Shown: positions 41,872 through 50,023 of the stretch, piece by piece | How the letters are laid out: each line of letters starts with the position of its first letter | Position numbering within the stretch: position 1 is the first letter of the stretch | DNA from: Sphingomonas qomolangmaensis | Lineage (GTDB): Bacteria > Pseudomonadota > Alphaproteobacteria > Sphingomonadales > Sphingomonadaceae | Assembly: GCF_024496245.1 (NCBI RefSeq) | Contig: NZ_CP101740.1 | Location: 186,001 to 250,000 of the forward strand | Length of the DNA stretch: 64,000 nucleotides | Direction: 5' to 3' | Program-made: the position numbers and the translations under genes | The notes under the pieces: model-generated | What the model saw: only the letters and a program-made list of their open reading frames with translations | The model's database searches: none | What the model was told of the DNA's origin: nothing

Positions 41872-43656
41872 TCAGGCGGCGATATCGTAGGGCTTGATCT
41901 CGCCCGCCAGGTACAGATTGCGCGCCTTGGCACGGCTCAATTTGCCCGAGCTGGTGCGCGGCAGCGTGCGCGGGGGCACGAGTTCGACGACGCAGTGCAT
42001 GCCGGTCACCGAGCGGACGCGCTCGCGGATATCGTCGCGCAGCCGCGAGCGTTCGGCGTCGTCGCTCGTGCGGCACTGGACCAGCACCGCGGGCGTCTCC
42101 TCGCCGCCGGGGGTGGTGATCGCGAAGGCGGCGATGTCGCCCGCCTTGAAGCCGGGCAGTTGCTCGACCGCCCATTCGATGTCCTGCGGCCAGTGGTTGC
42201 GGCCGTTGATGATGATCATGTCCTTGGCGCGGCCGACGATATAGACATAGCCGTCGGACAGATATCCCATGTCGCCGGTGTCGAGCCAACCATCGGTCAT
42301 GCACGCGTCGGTGGCAGCATCGTCGCGGAAATAGCCCGCCATCAGCGACGGGCCCTTGCACCAGACCTTGCCGATCGCCTTGTCGGGGAGCGGGGTGCCG
42401 TCTTCCTCGCGGATTTCGACCGCCATGTCGCGCACCGGCCTGCCGCAATTGACGATCGCGCGAAATCGCTGCGGGCGGCCGCCATCGACCGACATGCCCG
42501 ACAGCTGGGTTTCCTCGACGAGCTCGACGACGATTCCTTCGCCCGGGGGCATGATCGACACCGCGAGCGTCGCTTCGGCGAGGCCGTAGCTCGGCAGGAA
42601 GGCCGAGGCGGCAAAGCCCGCATCGGCAAAGGCGTCGACGAATTTCTGCATCACGTCGGGGCGAATCATGTCGGCGCCGTTGCCGGCGACGCGCCAGCGC
42701 GACAGGTCGAAGCGTTCGGACGCCTTGGTCTGGCTCGACATGCGGCGCGCGCAGATGTCGTAGCCGAAGGTGGGCGAATAGGAGAGGGTGGTGCCCGGAT
42801 TGCGGCTGATGAGGTCGAGCCAGGCGAGCGGGCGCCGCGCGAAATCCTCGGTCTTCAGATAATCGGCCGATACCTGGTTGGCGACCGGCGAGAGCAGGCA
42901 GCCGACCAGCCCCATGTCGTGATACCAGGGCAGCCAAGAAATGCAGCGATCGCCGTCGATCAGCTTCATGCCGTGCGAATGCGCCGCAAGGTTGTTGAGC
43001 AAGGCGCGGTGGCTGATGATGACGCCGTGCGGGAAGCGCGTCGATCCGCTCGAATATTGCAGATAGGCGATATCGTCGGCGGTCGCAGTGGGCAGCGTGA
43101 CCGCGGGCACCTCGCGCAGCGCGAAGCTTTCCCATTCGATCCCTTCGACGCCGGCGATCCGCGCTGCTTCACCCGCCATCGCGGCGAGTTCGCCGGGGTA
43201 GAACAGCATCGTGGGGTCGCAGCTGGCGAGCTGGACGCGCAATTGCTCGATATAGCTGTCGCGGCCGCCGAACGAAGTGGGCAGCGGCAGCGGCACCGGC
43301 CAGCCGCCGGCATAGACCACGCCGAAGAACAGCGAGGCGAATTCGGGGCCGGTCTCGGCGACCAGCGCGATGCGGTCGCCGGGGTTGACGCCCGCAGCGA
43401 TCAGCCGCGCCGCCTGGTCGAGCGCGTCGCTGCGCAGCTCGGCATAGGGATAGGCGCGCGCCAGCGTGCCGCGGGCGTCGTGGAAGTTCAGCCCGCGCTC
43501 GCCGCGTGCGGCATAGTCGAGCGCCTCGCCCAGCGTTTCGAAATCCGAAAAGCGGCGCGGCAGCGCATCGCTGCTGGGCGTGGCCGCCCGGTTGGTCGTC
43601 TCGGATAATCTCACGTCACGCGGTCCCGATACCCTTTTACGTCGTTTTCCGGACAT
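41872..43656 (-). CDS. Fatty acyl-AMP ligase (FAAL-type AMP-binding enzyme)
   Basis: An adenylate-forming enzyme of about 594 residues. It shows YLQYSSGSTRFPHGVIISH (AMP-binding P-loop), NGADMIRPDVMQKF and FLPSYGLAEATLAVSI (adenine/acyl region), GWLDTGDMGYL, and the C-terminal lysine segment RTSSGKLSRAKARN. The features fit fatty acyl-AMP ligases that activate fatty acids as acyl-AMP rather than acyl-CoA, and pass them to a carrier protein. No polyketide or NRPS genes are adjacent. ATG 43656 chosen; the frame is open to 43776 without a better site. Confidence 0.88.
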   Translation of the reverse strand: MSGKRRKRVSGPRDVRLSETTNRAATPSSDALPRRFSDFETLGEALDYAARGERGLNFHDARGTLARAYPYAELRSDALDQAARLIAAGVNPGDRIALVAETGPEFASLFFGVVYAGGWPVPLPLPTSFGGRDSYIEQLRVQLASCDPTMLFYPGELAAMAGEAARIAGVEGIEWESFALREVPAVTLPTATADDIAYLQYSSGSTRFPHGVIISHRALLNNLAAHSHGMKLIDGDRCISWLPWYHDMGLVGCLLSPVANQVSADYLKTEDFARRPLAWLDLISRNPGTTLSYSPTFGYDICARRMSSQTKASERFDLSRWRVAGNGADMIRPDVMQKFVDAFADAGFAASAFLPSYGLAEATLAVSIMPPGEGIVVELVEETQLSGMSVDGGRPQRFRAIVNCGRPVRDMAVEIREEDGTPLPDKAIGKVWCKGPSLMAGYFRDDAATDACMTDGWLDTGDMGYLSDGYVYIVGRAKDMIIINGRNHWPQDIEWAVEQLPGFKAGDIAAFAITTPGGEETPAVLVQCRTSDDAERSRLRDDIRERVRSVTGMHCVVELVPPRTLPRTSSGKLSRAKARNLYLAGEIKPYDIAA

Positions 43657-43774
43657 TCTGCCCGTTGTGGCCGACGGCTTTCGTTGCGCAGCCGACCAAA
43701 AGCAAGTCGCTGGCCGATTTTTCACCCATCGATGGACTTTGCTAGATCGTGCGCCAGTGTGGCACAAACATGGC

Positions 43775-44338
43775 ATGGCCCGAATCCGTAGCCCTGCACC
43801 GCCGCTTGCGCCCGATACGCTCGAACGGCTGGCGCTACGCTATGTCGAGCGGTTTGCGACGACGCGCGCCAAGCTGGCGACGTATCTGGCGCGCAAGATC
43901 CGCGAGCGCGGCTGGGGCGAGGACCTCGACCCGCCGGCGATCGACCCGCTGGTCGAGCGGGTCGCCGCGCTTGGCTATATCGACGATCGCGCGTTCGGCG
44001 AGGCACGCGCGGCGGCGCTGACGCGGCGTGGGTTCGGCGCGCGCCGGGTGGCGATCGCGCTGCAGCAGGCGGGGGTAGGCGGCGAGGACGCTGTCGGCAT
44101 CGTACCGCAAGCCGAGGAAAAGGCGGTGGAAAGCGCGCTGAGCTTCGCGCGCCGCAAGCGGATCGGGCCGTATGCGCGCGAGGCCGCCGAACGGCCGGGG
44201 CGCGAGAAACATATGGCGGCGATGATTCGCGCCGGCCATGCGCCCGCGCTGGCACGCCGCATCGCAGCAATGCAGCCGCTGTCCCATTCGGGGCAAGATA
44301 TTGATTTTGAAGCGCTACTCCTCCATTCGCTTTATTGA
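43775..44338 (+). CDS. recX: RecA regulator RecX
   Basis: A 187-residue helical protein with the RecX pattern of repeated three-helix units: [60 protein letters not shown], and a C-terminal region less conserved than usual. RecX modulates RecA filaments. ATG 43775 comes before [11 protein letters not shown]. It is divergent from the acyl-AMP ligase, and recA is not in the window. The frame ends 38 bases before the cold-shock gene. Confidence 0.82.
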   Translation: MARIRSPAPPLAPDTLERLALRYVERFATTRAKLATYLARKIRERGWGEDLDPPAIDPLVERVAALGYIDDRAFGEARAAALTRRGFGARRVAIALQQAGVGGEDAVGIVPQAEEKAVESALSFARRKRIGPYAREAAERPGREKHMAAMIRAGHAPALARRIAAMQPLSHSGQDIDFEALLLHSLY

Positions 44339-44376
44339 AACCCTGTGTTAAGATATTGGTCGGGGGTATTATAAAG

Positions 44377-44967
44377 ATGCGTTCAGATCCGCAACCGATG
44401 CCGGATGCGTTCGACATGGAGCTGCCGATGGCCCGAGAGGACGATCACGGCGGGCAGGTTGATGCGCCCGTGTATTCGGGTGTCGTCAAATGGTTCGACG
44501 TCACGCGAGGGTTTGGATTCGTCATCGCCGACGAACAGGACGTCGGCGATATTCTTGTCCATTTCTCGGTGTTGCAGGATCATGGGCGGCGCAGTCTTCC
44601 CGAGGGCGCGCGCGTCGAGTGCCGCGCAGTGCGACGCCAGCGCGGGTTCCAGGCGAGCCAGATCGTCGCGATCGACCTGTCGACCGCGATCGAGGCGCCG
44701 CGGCCGCAAGGGCAGGGCGATCGCGCCGACCGGCTGAAGCTGGTCGACGATGCCGGGCCGTTCGAGCCGGTGATCGTCAAATGGTTCAACCGGCTGAAGG
44801 GCTATGGCTTTCTGGTCCGTCCCGACGGCGACGGCGATATCTTCGTCCACATGGAAACGCTGCGTCGCGCCAATATCGACGAGGTCGAGCCCGAGCAGCC
44901 GCTGCGCGCGCGGATCGTCGCGGGCGATAAGGGACCGCTTGCGGTCGCGATCGAAAAGCCCGAATAA
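44377..44967 (+). CDS. Tandem cold-shock domain protein
   Basis: A 196-residue protein with two cold-shock folds. The first has [20 protein letters not shown]...[11 protein letters not shown] (about 36-64) and the second [30 protein letters not shown] (about 129-158). Both carry RNP1-like (K/R-G-F/Y-G-F) and RNP2-like (D-I-F/L-V-H) motifs for single-stranded nucleic acid binding. A two-domain form is common in alphaproteobacteria. ATG 44377 is preferred to TTG 44335, which would add 14 poorly conserved residues. Confidence 0.88.
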   Translation: MRSDPQPMPDAFDMELPMAREDDHGGQVDAPVYSGVVKWFDVTRGFGFVIADEQDVGDILVHFSVLQDHGRRSLPEGARVECRAVRRQRGFQASQIVAIDLSTAIEAPRPQGQGDRADRLKLVDDAGPFEPVIVKWFNRLKGYGFLVRPDGDGDIFVHMETLRRANIDEVEPEQPLRARIVAGDKGPLAVAIEKPE

Positions 44968-44974
44968 CCCGGCC

Positions 44975-45499
44975 ATGGTATCGCGTAGTCTTCGAGCGTC
45001 GCTGGTTTGCGCCGTGCTCATCATCACCGCCGGCTGCGATGCCGGGGGTTCGGCCAACGCGATTTCGGCGCCGTCGCCGGAACCCAGTTCGAGCCTCGTG
45101 CTGAAACCGATTCCGCTGACGATCACCACCGCAAGCGGCGCGCATCGGTTCGAAGCCGAGCCCGCGCGCACGCGCGCCGAGCAGGATCGCGGGCTGATGT
45201 ACCGCACCGATCTTGGCCCGACATCGGCGATGCTGTTCTATCCCTATCCGGCCGAGGGGGGAGGGCCCAAGGAGGCCAGCTTCTGGATGAAGAATACGCC
45301 GACCCCGCTCGATATCCTCTTCATCCGTGCCGACGGGACGATCGCGAGCATCGCCGAGAACACCGTGCCCTTCTCCGAAGCGCCGGTGCCGTCGGGCGAG
45401 CCGGTGGGCGCGGTGCTCGAGCTGGTCGGCGGGCGCGCCGCCGAGCTCGGCATCTCGCCGGGCGACAAGGTCAGCTGGGCGGGTTTCCCGGCGGGCTGA
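44975..45499 (+). CDS. DUF192 lipoprotein
   Basis: A 174-residue exported lipoprotein with a lipobox IITAGC (Cys near residue 22). The DUF192 core is present: RTRAEQDRGLMYRTDLGPTSAMLF, FWMKNTPTPLDILFIRADGTI and ELVGGRAAELGISPGDKV. No catalytic role is established for the family. ATG 44975, 7 bases after the cold-shock gene stop; the pair may be co-transcribed. Confidence 0.85.
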   Translation: MVSRSLRASLVCAVLIITAGCDAGGSANAISAPSPEPSSSLVLKPIPLTITTASGAHRFEAEPARTRAEQDRGLMYRTDLGPTSAMLFYPYPAEGGGPKEASFWMKNTPTPLDILFIRADGTIASIAENTVPFSEAPVPSGEPVGAVLELVGGRAAELGISPGDKVSWAGFPAG

Positions 45500-45567
45500 A
45501 CCTGCACACGCGCGGCTGCGACGAGGCACGTTGCCACCGCCCCCGCGAACGCGCTAATGGGACGAAC

Positions 45568-45957
45568 ATGGGTATCCTCGGATCGATCTTCACCTGGTGG
45601 AACGGCGCCACCATCGGCACCACGCTGGCGCTGCACGGCAAGCAAAAGATGGGCAGCGATTCGCTGGGCAACGTCTATTGGATGGGCGGCAAGGACACTG
45701 CGGGCCGTCCGCGCCGCTGGGTGATCTACAACGGCGCCAACGATGCCAGCCGGGTGCCCCCCGAATGGTTCGGCTGGCTGCACCAGCAAAGCGACGACGT
45801 GCCCGACCAGTCGGTGCAGCCGCGCGCCTGGGAACAGCCGCCCTTGCCCAACCAGACCGGCACCGCGCTTGCCTATCGCCCGCCGGGGGCACTGGAAAAG
45901 GGTGGCCAGCGCGTCCGCGCCACCGGCGACTATGAGGCGTGGTCGCCCGAGGGATGA
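45568..45957 (+). CDS. NADH:ubiquinone oxidoreductase subunit NDUFA12 family protein
   Basis: A 129-residue accessory subunit of respiratory complex I, homologous to mitochondrial NDUFA12 (B17.2), found in alphaproteobacteria. The pattern FTWWNGATIGTTL, VYWMGGKDTAGRPRRWVIYNGANDASRVPPEWFGWLHQ and the Pro-rich YRPPGALEKGGQR are typical. It has no signal or membrane helix. ATG 45568 is clear and the end overlaps the next gene by 4 bases. Confidence 0.9.
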   Translation: MGILGSIFTWWNGATIGTTLALHGKQKMGSDSLGNVYWMGGKDTAGRPRRWVIYNGANDASRVPPEWFGWLHQQSDDVPDQSVQPRAWEQPPLPNQTGTALAYRPPGALEKGGQRVRATGDYEAWSPEG

Positions 45958-46664
45958 GGCTTCGTCGGGTCCTGGGCGGCACCGCGATCGCCGCCGCGCT
46001 GGGTGTGGGTGCGTGGCAGGGCATCGCGCTGCTCGGGCATGGCCGCGCGGTGGCTACCACGCCGACCGCTGCGACCTCGATCGACGTGCCCGCCCCCGCG
46101 CCCAAGGCGGCTAGCGACATCGTCACCGTCGAGAGCGAGGAATCGAACCTCGCCGCCACGCGTGGGACCACGCCGATGGCGCAGCGTGTCGCGGTGGTGG
46201 GGCTGCTCAACAAGCGCAACGGCGAAAGCCGCGACCTGACGCTGCGGCCGGGACAGGCGGTGCGGATCGGCGACGCGATCGTGCGGCTGCGCGCGTGCGA
46301 AGTCACCGCGCCGTGGGAGACCGAGCAATATACCGGCGCGTTCGTCCAGCTCGACACGCGCGGCAGCGACGCCAAATGGCGGCGCGCCTTTTCGGGCTGG
46401 CTGTTCAAGGAGCGGCCGGCGCTGAACGTCGTGCCGCATCCGATCTACGATGTGTGGCCCAAGAGCTGCACGATGTCGCGGCCCGACACCGGGCCCGATA
46501 CCGTCGACATGACGAAGGGATCGGGCGAGGCGAGCGGCGCGGGGGCGGCGAGGCCGACCTCGCGCAGGCGGTCAAGCGCGCCGAACACGCCGGTGACCAC
46601 CGGCGCGCCCGAGGCGAGCCCCGCCGAGGTCTCGCCGAGCGAGGCGCCGAGCAACGCCATATAG
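45954..46664 (+). CDS. DUF2155 protein with long C-terminal tail overlapping aat
   Basis: A 236-residue protein with an N-terminal signal-anchor segment (about 7-30) and the DUF2155 domain near residues 77-170 (VVGLLNKRNGESRDLTLRPG...GWLFKERPALNVVPHPIYDVWPKSCTM). The final 65 residues are Pro/Ser/Ala-rich and lie over the antisense 3' part of aat. ATG 45954 overlaps the NDUFA12 gene by 4 bases. DUF2155 is considered cell-envelope related. The tail may be a relaxed, fast-changing extension. Confidence 0.82.
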   Translation: MRLRRVLGGTAIAAALGVGAWQGIALLGHGRAVATTPTAATSIDVPAPAPKAASDIVTVESEESNLAATRGTTPMAQRVAVVGLLNKRNGESRDLTLRPGQAVRIGDAIVRLRACEVTAPWETEQYTGAFVQLDTRGSDAKWRRAFSGWLFKERPALNVVPHPIYDVWPKSCTMSRPDTGPDTVDMTKGSGEASGAGAARPTSRRRSSAPNTPVTTGAPEASPAEVSPSEAPSNAI

Positions 46665-47227
46665 GCGTCGCGGCGGATCTCGATCGCGCCGAGCGATCGG
46701 AGGTGGTCGGTCTGGAACTGGCAATCGAGCAGGGTGAAGCCGCCGACGCGTAGCCGCGCGGTCAGCCAGGCGAGCGCGACCTTCGACGCATCGGTGGCGC
46801 GGCTGACCATGCTTTCGCCGAAGAACGCGCGGCCGAGCGCCAGGCCATAGAGCCCGCCGACCAGCCGGTCGCCGTCCCAGCATTCGATCGAATGCGCGAA
46901 GCCGCGTTCGTGGAGCTGCGCGAAGACGTGCGCGATCGGCGGGTTGATCCAGGTTTCGGGCCGGTCGGTCGCCGATTGCGCGCACAGCGCGACGATCGCG
47001 TCGAAGGCGCGGTCGGCGGTGACGCGGTAGCGGTCGCGCGCGATCGTCTTGCGCAGCGAGCGCGAGAGATGGAAGCCGTCGAGCGGCAGCACGCCGCGCA
47101 ACTTGGGCTCGACCCAATAGACGCCGGGGGCATCGCGATGGTCGGCCATCGGGAACACCCCCATAGCATAGGCCCGCAAAACCAGTTCGGGATCGAGTTC
47201 CTGGTATAGCGAGAGCCGGCGGGTCAT
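46445..47227 (-). CDS. aat: Leucyl/phenylalanyl-tRNA--protein transferase
   Basis: Transfers Leu or Phe from tRNA to proteins with N-terminal Arg/Lys, marking them for the ClpS-ClpAP N-end rule pathway; clpA lies 3 kb away. The 260-residue protein has VLRAYAMGVFPMADHRD near the N-terminus, ECWDGDRLVGGLYGLALGRAFFGESMVS, and LLDCQFQTDHLRSLGAIEIRRDAY. ATG 47227 overlaps the upstream ParA-like gene by 4 bases. It overlaps the convergent DUF2155 gene by 220 bases. Confidence 0.92.
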   Translation of the reverse strand: MTRRLSLYQELDPELVLRAYAMGVFPMADHRDAPGVYWVEPKLRGVLPLDGFHLSRSLRKTIARDRYRVTADRAFDAIVALCAQSATDRPETWINPPIAHVFAQLHERGFAHSIECWDGDRLVGGLYGLALGRAFFGESMVSRATDASKVALAWLTARLRVGGFTLLDCQFQTDHLRSLGAIEIRRDAYMALLGASLGETSAGLASGAPVVTGVFGALDRLREVGLAAPAPLASPDPFVMSTVSGPVSGRDIVQLLGHTS

Positions 47228-47955
47228 CGCGCCGCCGACAGCCGACGTTCGACCGCCTGCCACAGCCCCGCGAACGCCGCCTGCGCCGCGCTCTTGGGCG
47301 CGAAGGCGCCGACGGGCAGGCGCCGCGCCGCCATCGTCTCGACCATGCTCGCCATCGGGATCACCGGCCAGTCGGGATGCAGCGCGAGCCGGTCGGCGTG
47401 GAGCTTGCGGCGCTTGTCGACCATCGCATGCACCGGCAGCAGCGGCACCTTGCCGCCCTTGCGATCGAGATGCTGGACCACTTCCTCGAACGCGCGGGTG
47501 GCGAGCGGTGAGGGGATGATCGGCACAATGATGAGGTCGGCGGCGCGCATCACCTGTTCGCTGGTCTCGGTGAGCCCCGGCGGACAATCGAGGATCAGCC
47601 GGTCATAGGCCGAATCGAGCGAGCCGACGAGCTTGGCGAGCCGCTTCTTCTTGTCGAGCGAGTGGAAGACGACGTCGAGGCTGCGCAGCGAGGTGTCGGC
47701 GCCGATCAGGTCGAGCCGGTCAATCCCGGTCGGGCGTACCAGCCGGGTGGGCTCGACATCCTTGGTGAAAATCGCCTGCGCCGAATCGGCGGCGCGCTGG
47801 TCGCGTCCGAGCAGGAAGGTGGAGGCGGCCTGGGGGTCGAGGTCCCAAAGCAAGGTGCGGCGGGCGGATAACTGCGCGGCGCACCAGGCGAGGTTGACCG
47901 CCAGCGTGGTCTTCCCGACGCCGCCCTTCAAACTATAGACCGCCACTACCGCCAA
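47224..47955 (-). CDS. ParA/MinD-like ATPase
   Basis: A 243-residue P-loop ATPase with deviant Walker A KGGVGKTT (about 10-17), WDLDPQAAST, and LILDCPPGLTE (switch/ Walker B). It has no ParB partner nearby, so it is more likely an orphan ParA-like positioning ATPase than the chromosomal partition protein. TTG 47955 (MAVVAVYSLKGG-like) or GTG 47946 could be the start. It overlaps aat by 4 bases, suggesting a shared transcript. Confidence 0.85.
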   Translation of the reverse strand: MAVVAVYSLKGGVGKTTLAVNLAWCAAQLSARRTLLWDLDPQAASTFLLGRDQRAADSAQAIFTKDVEPTRLVRPTGIDRLDLIGADTSLRSLDVVFHSLDKKKRLAKLVGSLDSAYDRLILDCPPGLTETSEQVMRAADLIIVPIIPSPLATRAFEEVVQHLDRKGGKVPLLPVHAMVDKRRKLHADRLALHPDWPVIPMASMVETMAARRLPVGAFAPKSAAQAAFAGLWQAVERRLSAAR

Positions 47956-48019
47956 TTGCCCGCCGCTCCCGTCCTTGCCCGTGGACGAGCATGCCCCAAC
48001 CGATGGGCGCGGTGCAAAG

Positions 48020-48050
48020 AAAAAGGCCGGCGGGATGGTCCCGCCGGCCT
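48020..48050 (-). terminator. Intrinsic terminator after the MliC-like gene
   Basis: AGGCCGGCGGGA (48024-48035) and TCCCGCCGGCCT (48039-48050) form a 12-bp perfect stem with loop TGG. The minus strand continues as TTTTTCTTTG, a T-rich run. Confidence 0.85.
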
Positions 48051-48074
48051 ATGATCATCTGGAGGAGGACGCAA

Positions 48075-48458
48075 TCAGGCGCGGCAGGTCTGCTCGCCCT
48101 TGCCCGGCTGGGTCACGGTGATGTTTTCCATGTCGCCGGTCAGCGAATAGCCTTCGGCGACATAGGGCTGGCCCGCCTCTGGCGCGCGCAGCGGCGTTGG
48201 GGTTTCGCCGCGCTTGTCGCGCAGGTTCACCAGCTTGTCGCCGTCGAAGAATTCGACGTACAGCAGGCTGTTGTCCTTGCAGCGGAACGCGACATTGCCG
48301 CGGATCGCGGGCGGCAGTTCGACGGGCGCTGCCTTTTCCTTTGCAGCGGCGAGCGGGTCGGGCGCCCGGCTGTCGACGACTTCGGGTTCGGCCTGCTGGC
48401 ACGCGGCCAGCGACAGGGCGGCGAGGACCGCCACGGCGGGGAGGATGCGATGCTTCAT
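48075..48458 (-). CDS. Small lipoprotein with MliC-like C-terminal domain
   Basis: A 127-residue protein with lipobox SLAAC (signal MKHRILPAVAVLAALSLAAC). The C-terminal part FRCKDNSLLYVEFFDGDKLVN, GQPYVAEGYSLTGDMENITV and TQPGKGEQTC matches the pattern of membrane-bound inhibitors of c-type lysozyme (MliC): a paired Cys, an acidic start and the GY-L-G...T...G..TC end. It could protect peptidoglycan from lysozyme. The match is by pattern only. Confidence 0.7.
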   Translation of the reverse strand: MKHRILPAVAVLAALSLAACQQAEPEVVDSRAPDPLAAAKEKAAPVELPPAIRGNVAFRCKDNSLLYVEFFDGDKLVNLRDKRGETPTPLRAPEAGQPYVAEGYSLTGDMENITVTQPGKGEQTCRA

Positions 48459-48532
48459 AGGCACGCGATTTCGCGTATGCAGCAAGCCGCGTCAAGCGAA
48501 ACCCGTAGCGTTCGACTAAGCTGAACGCTTGT

Positions 48533-49108
48533 TCATTGTTGCGCCGCGGCAGGCGCGGCCGCATTATTCGCCAAGACGATCTCGACGCGGCGGTTCTTCT
48601 GTCGGCCGTCGGGATCGTCGCCACCGGTGGGATTGGCATTGGGCGCGGTTGGACGCAACTCGCCCAGCCCGATCGCGGTGAGTATCGCGGCATCGACCTG
48701 GCGCTGCTCGACCAGATAGTCGCGCACCGCTTGCGCCCGGCCCTCGGAAAGCCGCTTGTTATAGGCATCGTCGCCCTTGGCGTCGGTATGGCCCTCGATC
48801 GACACGCTGGGCGGGTTCTGCGCCTTGACGAGCTCAGCAAGCTTGTCGAGCGTGCCGCGCGCGTCGGCACGGATCGTCGCCTTGTCGAAGTCGAACAGCA
48901 CGTCGCCAGGGAGCGACACCAGCGTGCCGCGATCGGTCTGGGTGGCGTTGAGCTCGGTCTGCAGCGTCTGCACCTGCGACAGGTTCGAGGTCGCGACCGA
49001 GCCGGTGCCAAAGCTGCTGCCGGTGCCGTTGGCAATCTCAAGCGCTGAATAGCCCGCCTGCAATGCCTTTAGACTGCTGACTTTTTTTTTGAGCCATCGT
49101 CGGACCAC
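48533..49108 (-). CDS. OmpA-like C-terminal domain, downstream half of a split gene
   Basis: This frame encodes the OmpA peptidoglycan-binding domain: DVLFDFDKATIRADARGTLD, SVSIEGHTDAKGDDAYNKRLSEGRAQAV and DGRQKNRRVEIVLAN, after a coiled segment SSLKALQAGYSALEIANG. Its own possible start (GTG 49108) encodes no signal peptide, so alone it could not be exported. It continues in the -1 frame from the lipoprotein gene 49069-49668, joined at an A9 run. A -1 shift at A-AAA-AAG would give one outer-membrane lipoprotein of about 378 residues. Confidence 0.85.
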   Translation of the reverse strand: MVRRWLKKKVSSLKALQAGYSALEIANGTGSSFGTGSVATSNLSQVQTLQTELNATQTDRGTLVSLPGDVLFDFDKATIRADARGTLDKLAELVKAQNPPSVSIEGHTDAKGDDAYNKRLSEGRAQAVRDYLVEQRQVDAAILTAIGLGELRPTAPNANPTGGDDPDGRQKNRRVEIVLANNAAAPAAAQQ

Positions 49109-49668
49109 GCGGTGGCGGGGGTGGGGATGTCGAGAATGAATTTGGGGTTGCTGGCGCTTTCGCTGGTCGAGCCGCTTTCGTTGAGCACCAGCTGGAGGCG
49201 GTCGGTCTGCGGGACCGCGCCGACGAACACCAGGTCGCCGGTCATCGTCGCGCCGCTCTCGACTTCGATCTGCTCGTTTAGCTGCGGCGGCGACACGATG
49301 AACTTGCGGTTCTCGGCCAGAAGGAAAGTGCGCTTGCTGTTGCGCAGCCAGTTGAGGTCGACCGGGCGGGTGTGGCCGTTGACATAGGTGATGTTCACGA
49401 TCGTCTCGGTGGGCTTAACCTGGATGGCATTGACCTTGAGCACGCCGCCATTGGGGTGGACCTGTTCGAGCGCGAGCCGGGTCGGCTTGCCGTCGGCGAA
49501 GAGCTTGTCGAAGATCCCGGCTTCCTCGGGGGTGAGGTTCGCTTCGCTGTTGCCGACCGTCGCGGCGGCTTCGGCATCGGCGTTGGCGGCGTCTTCGGTG
49601 CGGGTGTTGCAGGCGGCAAGCGTCAGCGCGGTGGAAAAAGCCAGAAGGGACAGCGAGATGGACTTCAT
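49069..49668 (-). CDS. Lipoprotein N-terminal half, ending just after an A9 slippery run
   Basis: A 199-residue frame from ATG 49668. A lipobox LTLAAC (Cys20) follows signal MKSISLSLLAFSTALTLAAC. The mature part is an immunoglobulin/lipocalin-like beta-rich region (GVLKVNAIQVKPTETIVNITYVN, then RTFLLAENRKFIVSPP and FVGAVPQTDRLQLVLNE). It stops three codons after Lys196 in A-AAA-AAG (49087-49081 on the minus strand). The OmpA frame starts in the -1 frame there. The two halves look like one gene, so the apparent break is programmed frameshifting, slippage, phase variation or a sequence error. Confidence 0.85.
   Translation of the reverse strand: MKSISLSLLAFSTALTLAACNTRTEDAANADAEAAATVGNSEANLTPEEAGIFDKLFADGKPTRLALEQVHPNGGVLKVNAIQVKPTETIVNITYVNGHTRPVDLNWLRNSKRTFLLAENRKFIVSPPQLNEQIEVESGATMTGDLVFVGAVPQTDRLQLVLNESGSTSESASNPKFILDIPTPATAWSDDGSKKKSAV
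49081..49090 (-). promoter_or_regulatory. A9 run with A-AAA-AAG heptamer (candidate -1 frameshift site)
   Basis: The minus strand reads TC then nine A then G; in the lipoprotein frame the codons are TCA AAA AAA AAG. A-AAA-AAG (49087-49081) is the slippery heptamer known from E. coli dnaX. The zero-frame stop TAA follows four codons later (49071-49069). No obvious SD-like stimulator was seen upstream. Confidence 0.6.
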
Positions 49669-49747
49669 GCGATCGGCGCTCCGAAATCGTTGCGGTAGGC
49701 GAATAACCGCCCGGGGCGGGCGGGGTTCCTAACGACTCACCGCGTCC

Positions 49748-50023
49748 TCAGCCGTCCTCGTCGCGCGCGCCGTGCCGCACCGAGAGGATTTCGAAGCGAT
49801 CGCCCGCGACGCGATAGCGGATGAGATAGGGGTAGACCACCGAGAGCTGGCGGATGCCGGGGGCGATCTCGCAGCCGCGGTTGGGGAAGGTGTCGAGCGA
49901 GCGGGCAGCTGCCGCCAGGCGCCGGCCAAGACGATCGGCGGCAGGGCTGTCAGACAGATCAATGAAATCGATGATTGCCTGAAGTTCGACCGATGCCGCG
50001 ATCGACCACGAAACGATTGCCAT
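49748..50023 (-). CDS. RelE/ParE-family toxin
   Basis: A 91-residue protein with the ParE/RelE pattern: VSWSIAASVELQAIIDFIDLSDSPAADRLGRRLAAA (N-terminal helices), FPNRGCEIAPGIRQLSV, YPYLIRYRVAGDRFEIL and HGARD. The C-terminal VRHGARDEDG fits ParE-type toxins that act on gyrase or RelE-like mRNA cleavage; which of the two is unresolved. ATG 50023 overlaps the antitoxin stop by one base (TGATG), as is typical of type II pairs. Confidence 0.82.
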   Translation of the reverse strand: MAIVSWSIAASVELQAIIDFIDLSDSPAADRLGRRLAAAARSLDTFPNRGCEIAPGIRQLSVVYPYLIRYRVAGDRFEILSVRHGARDEDG

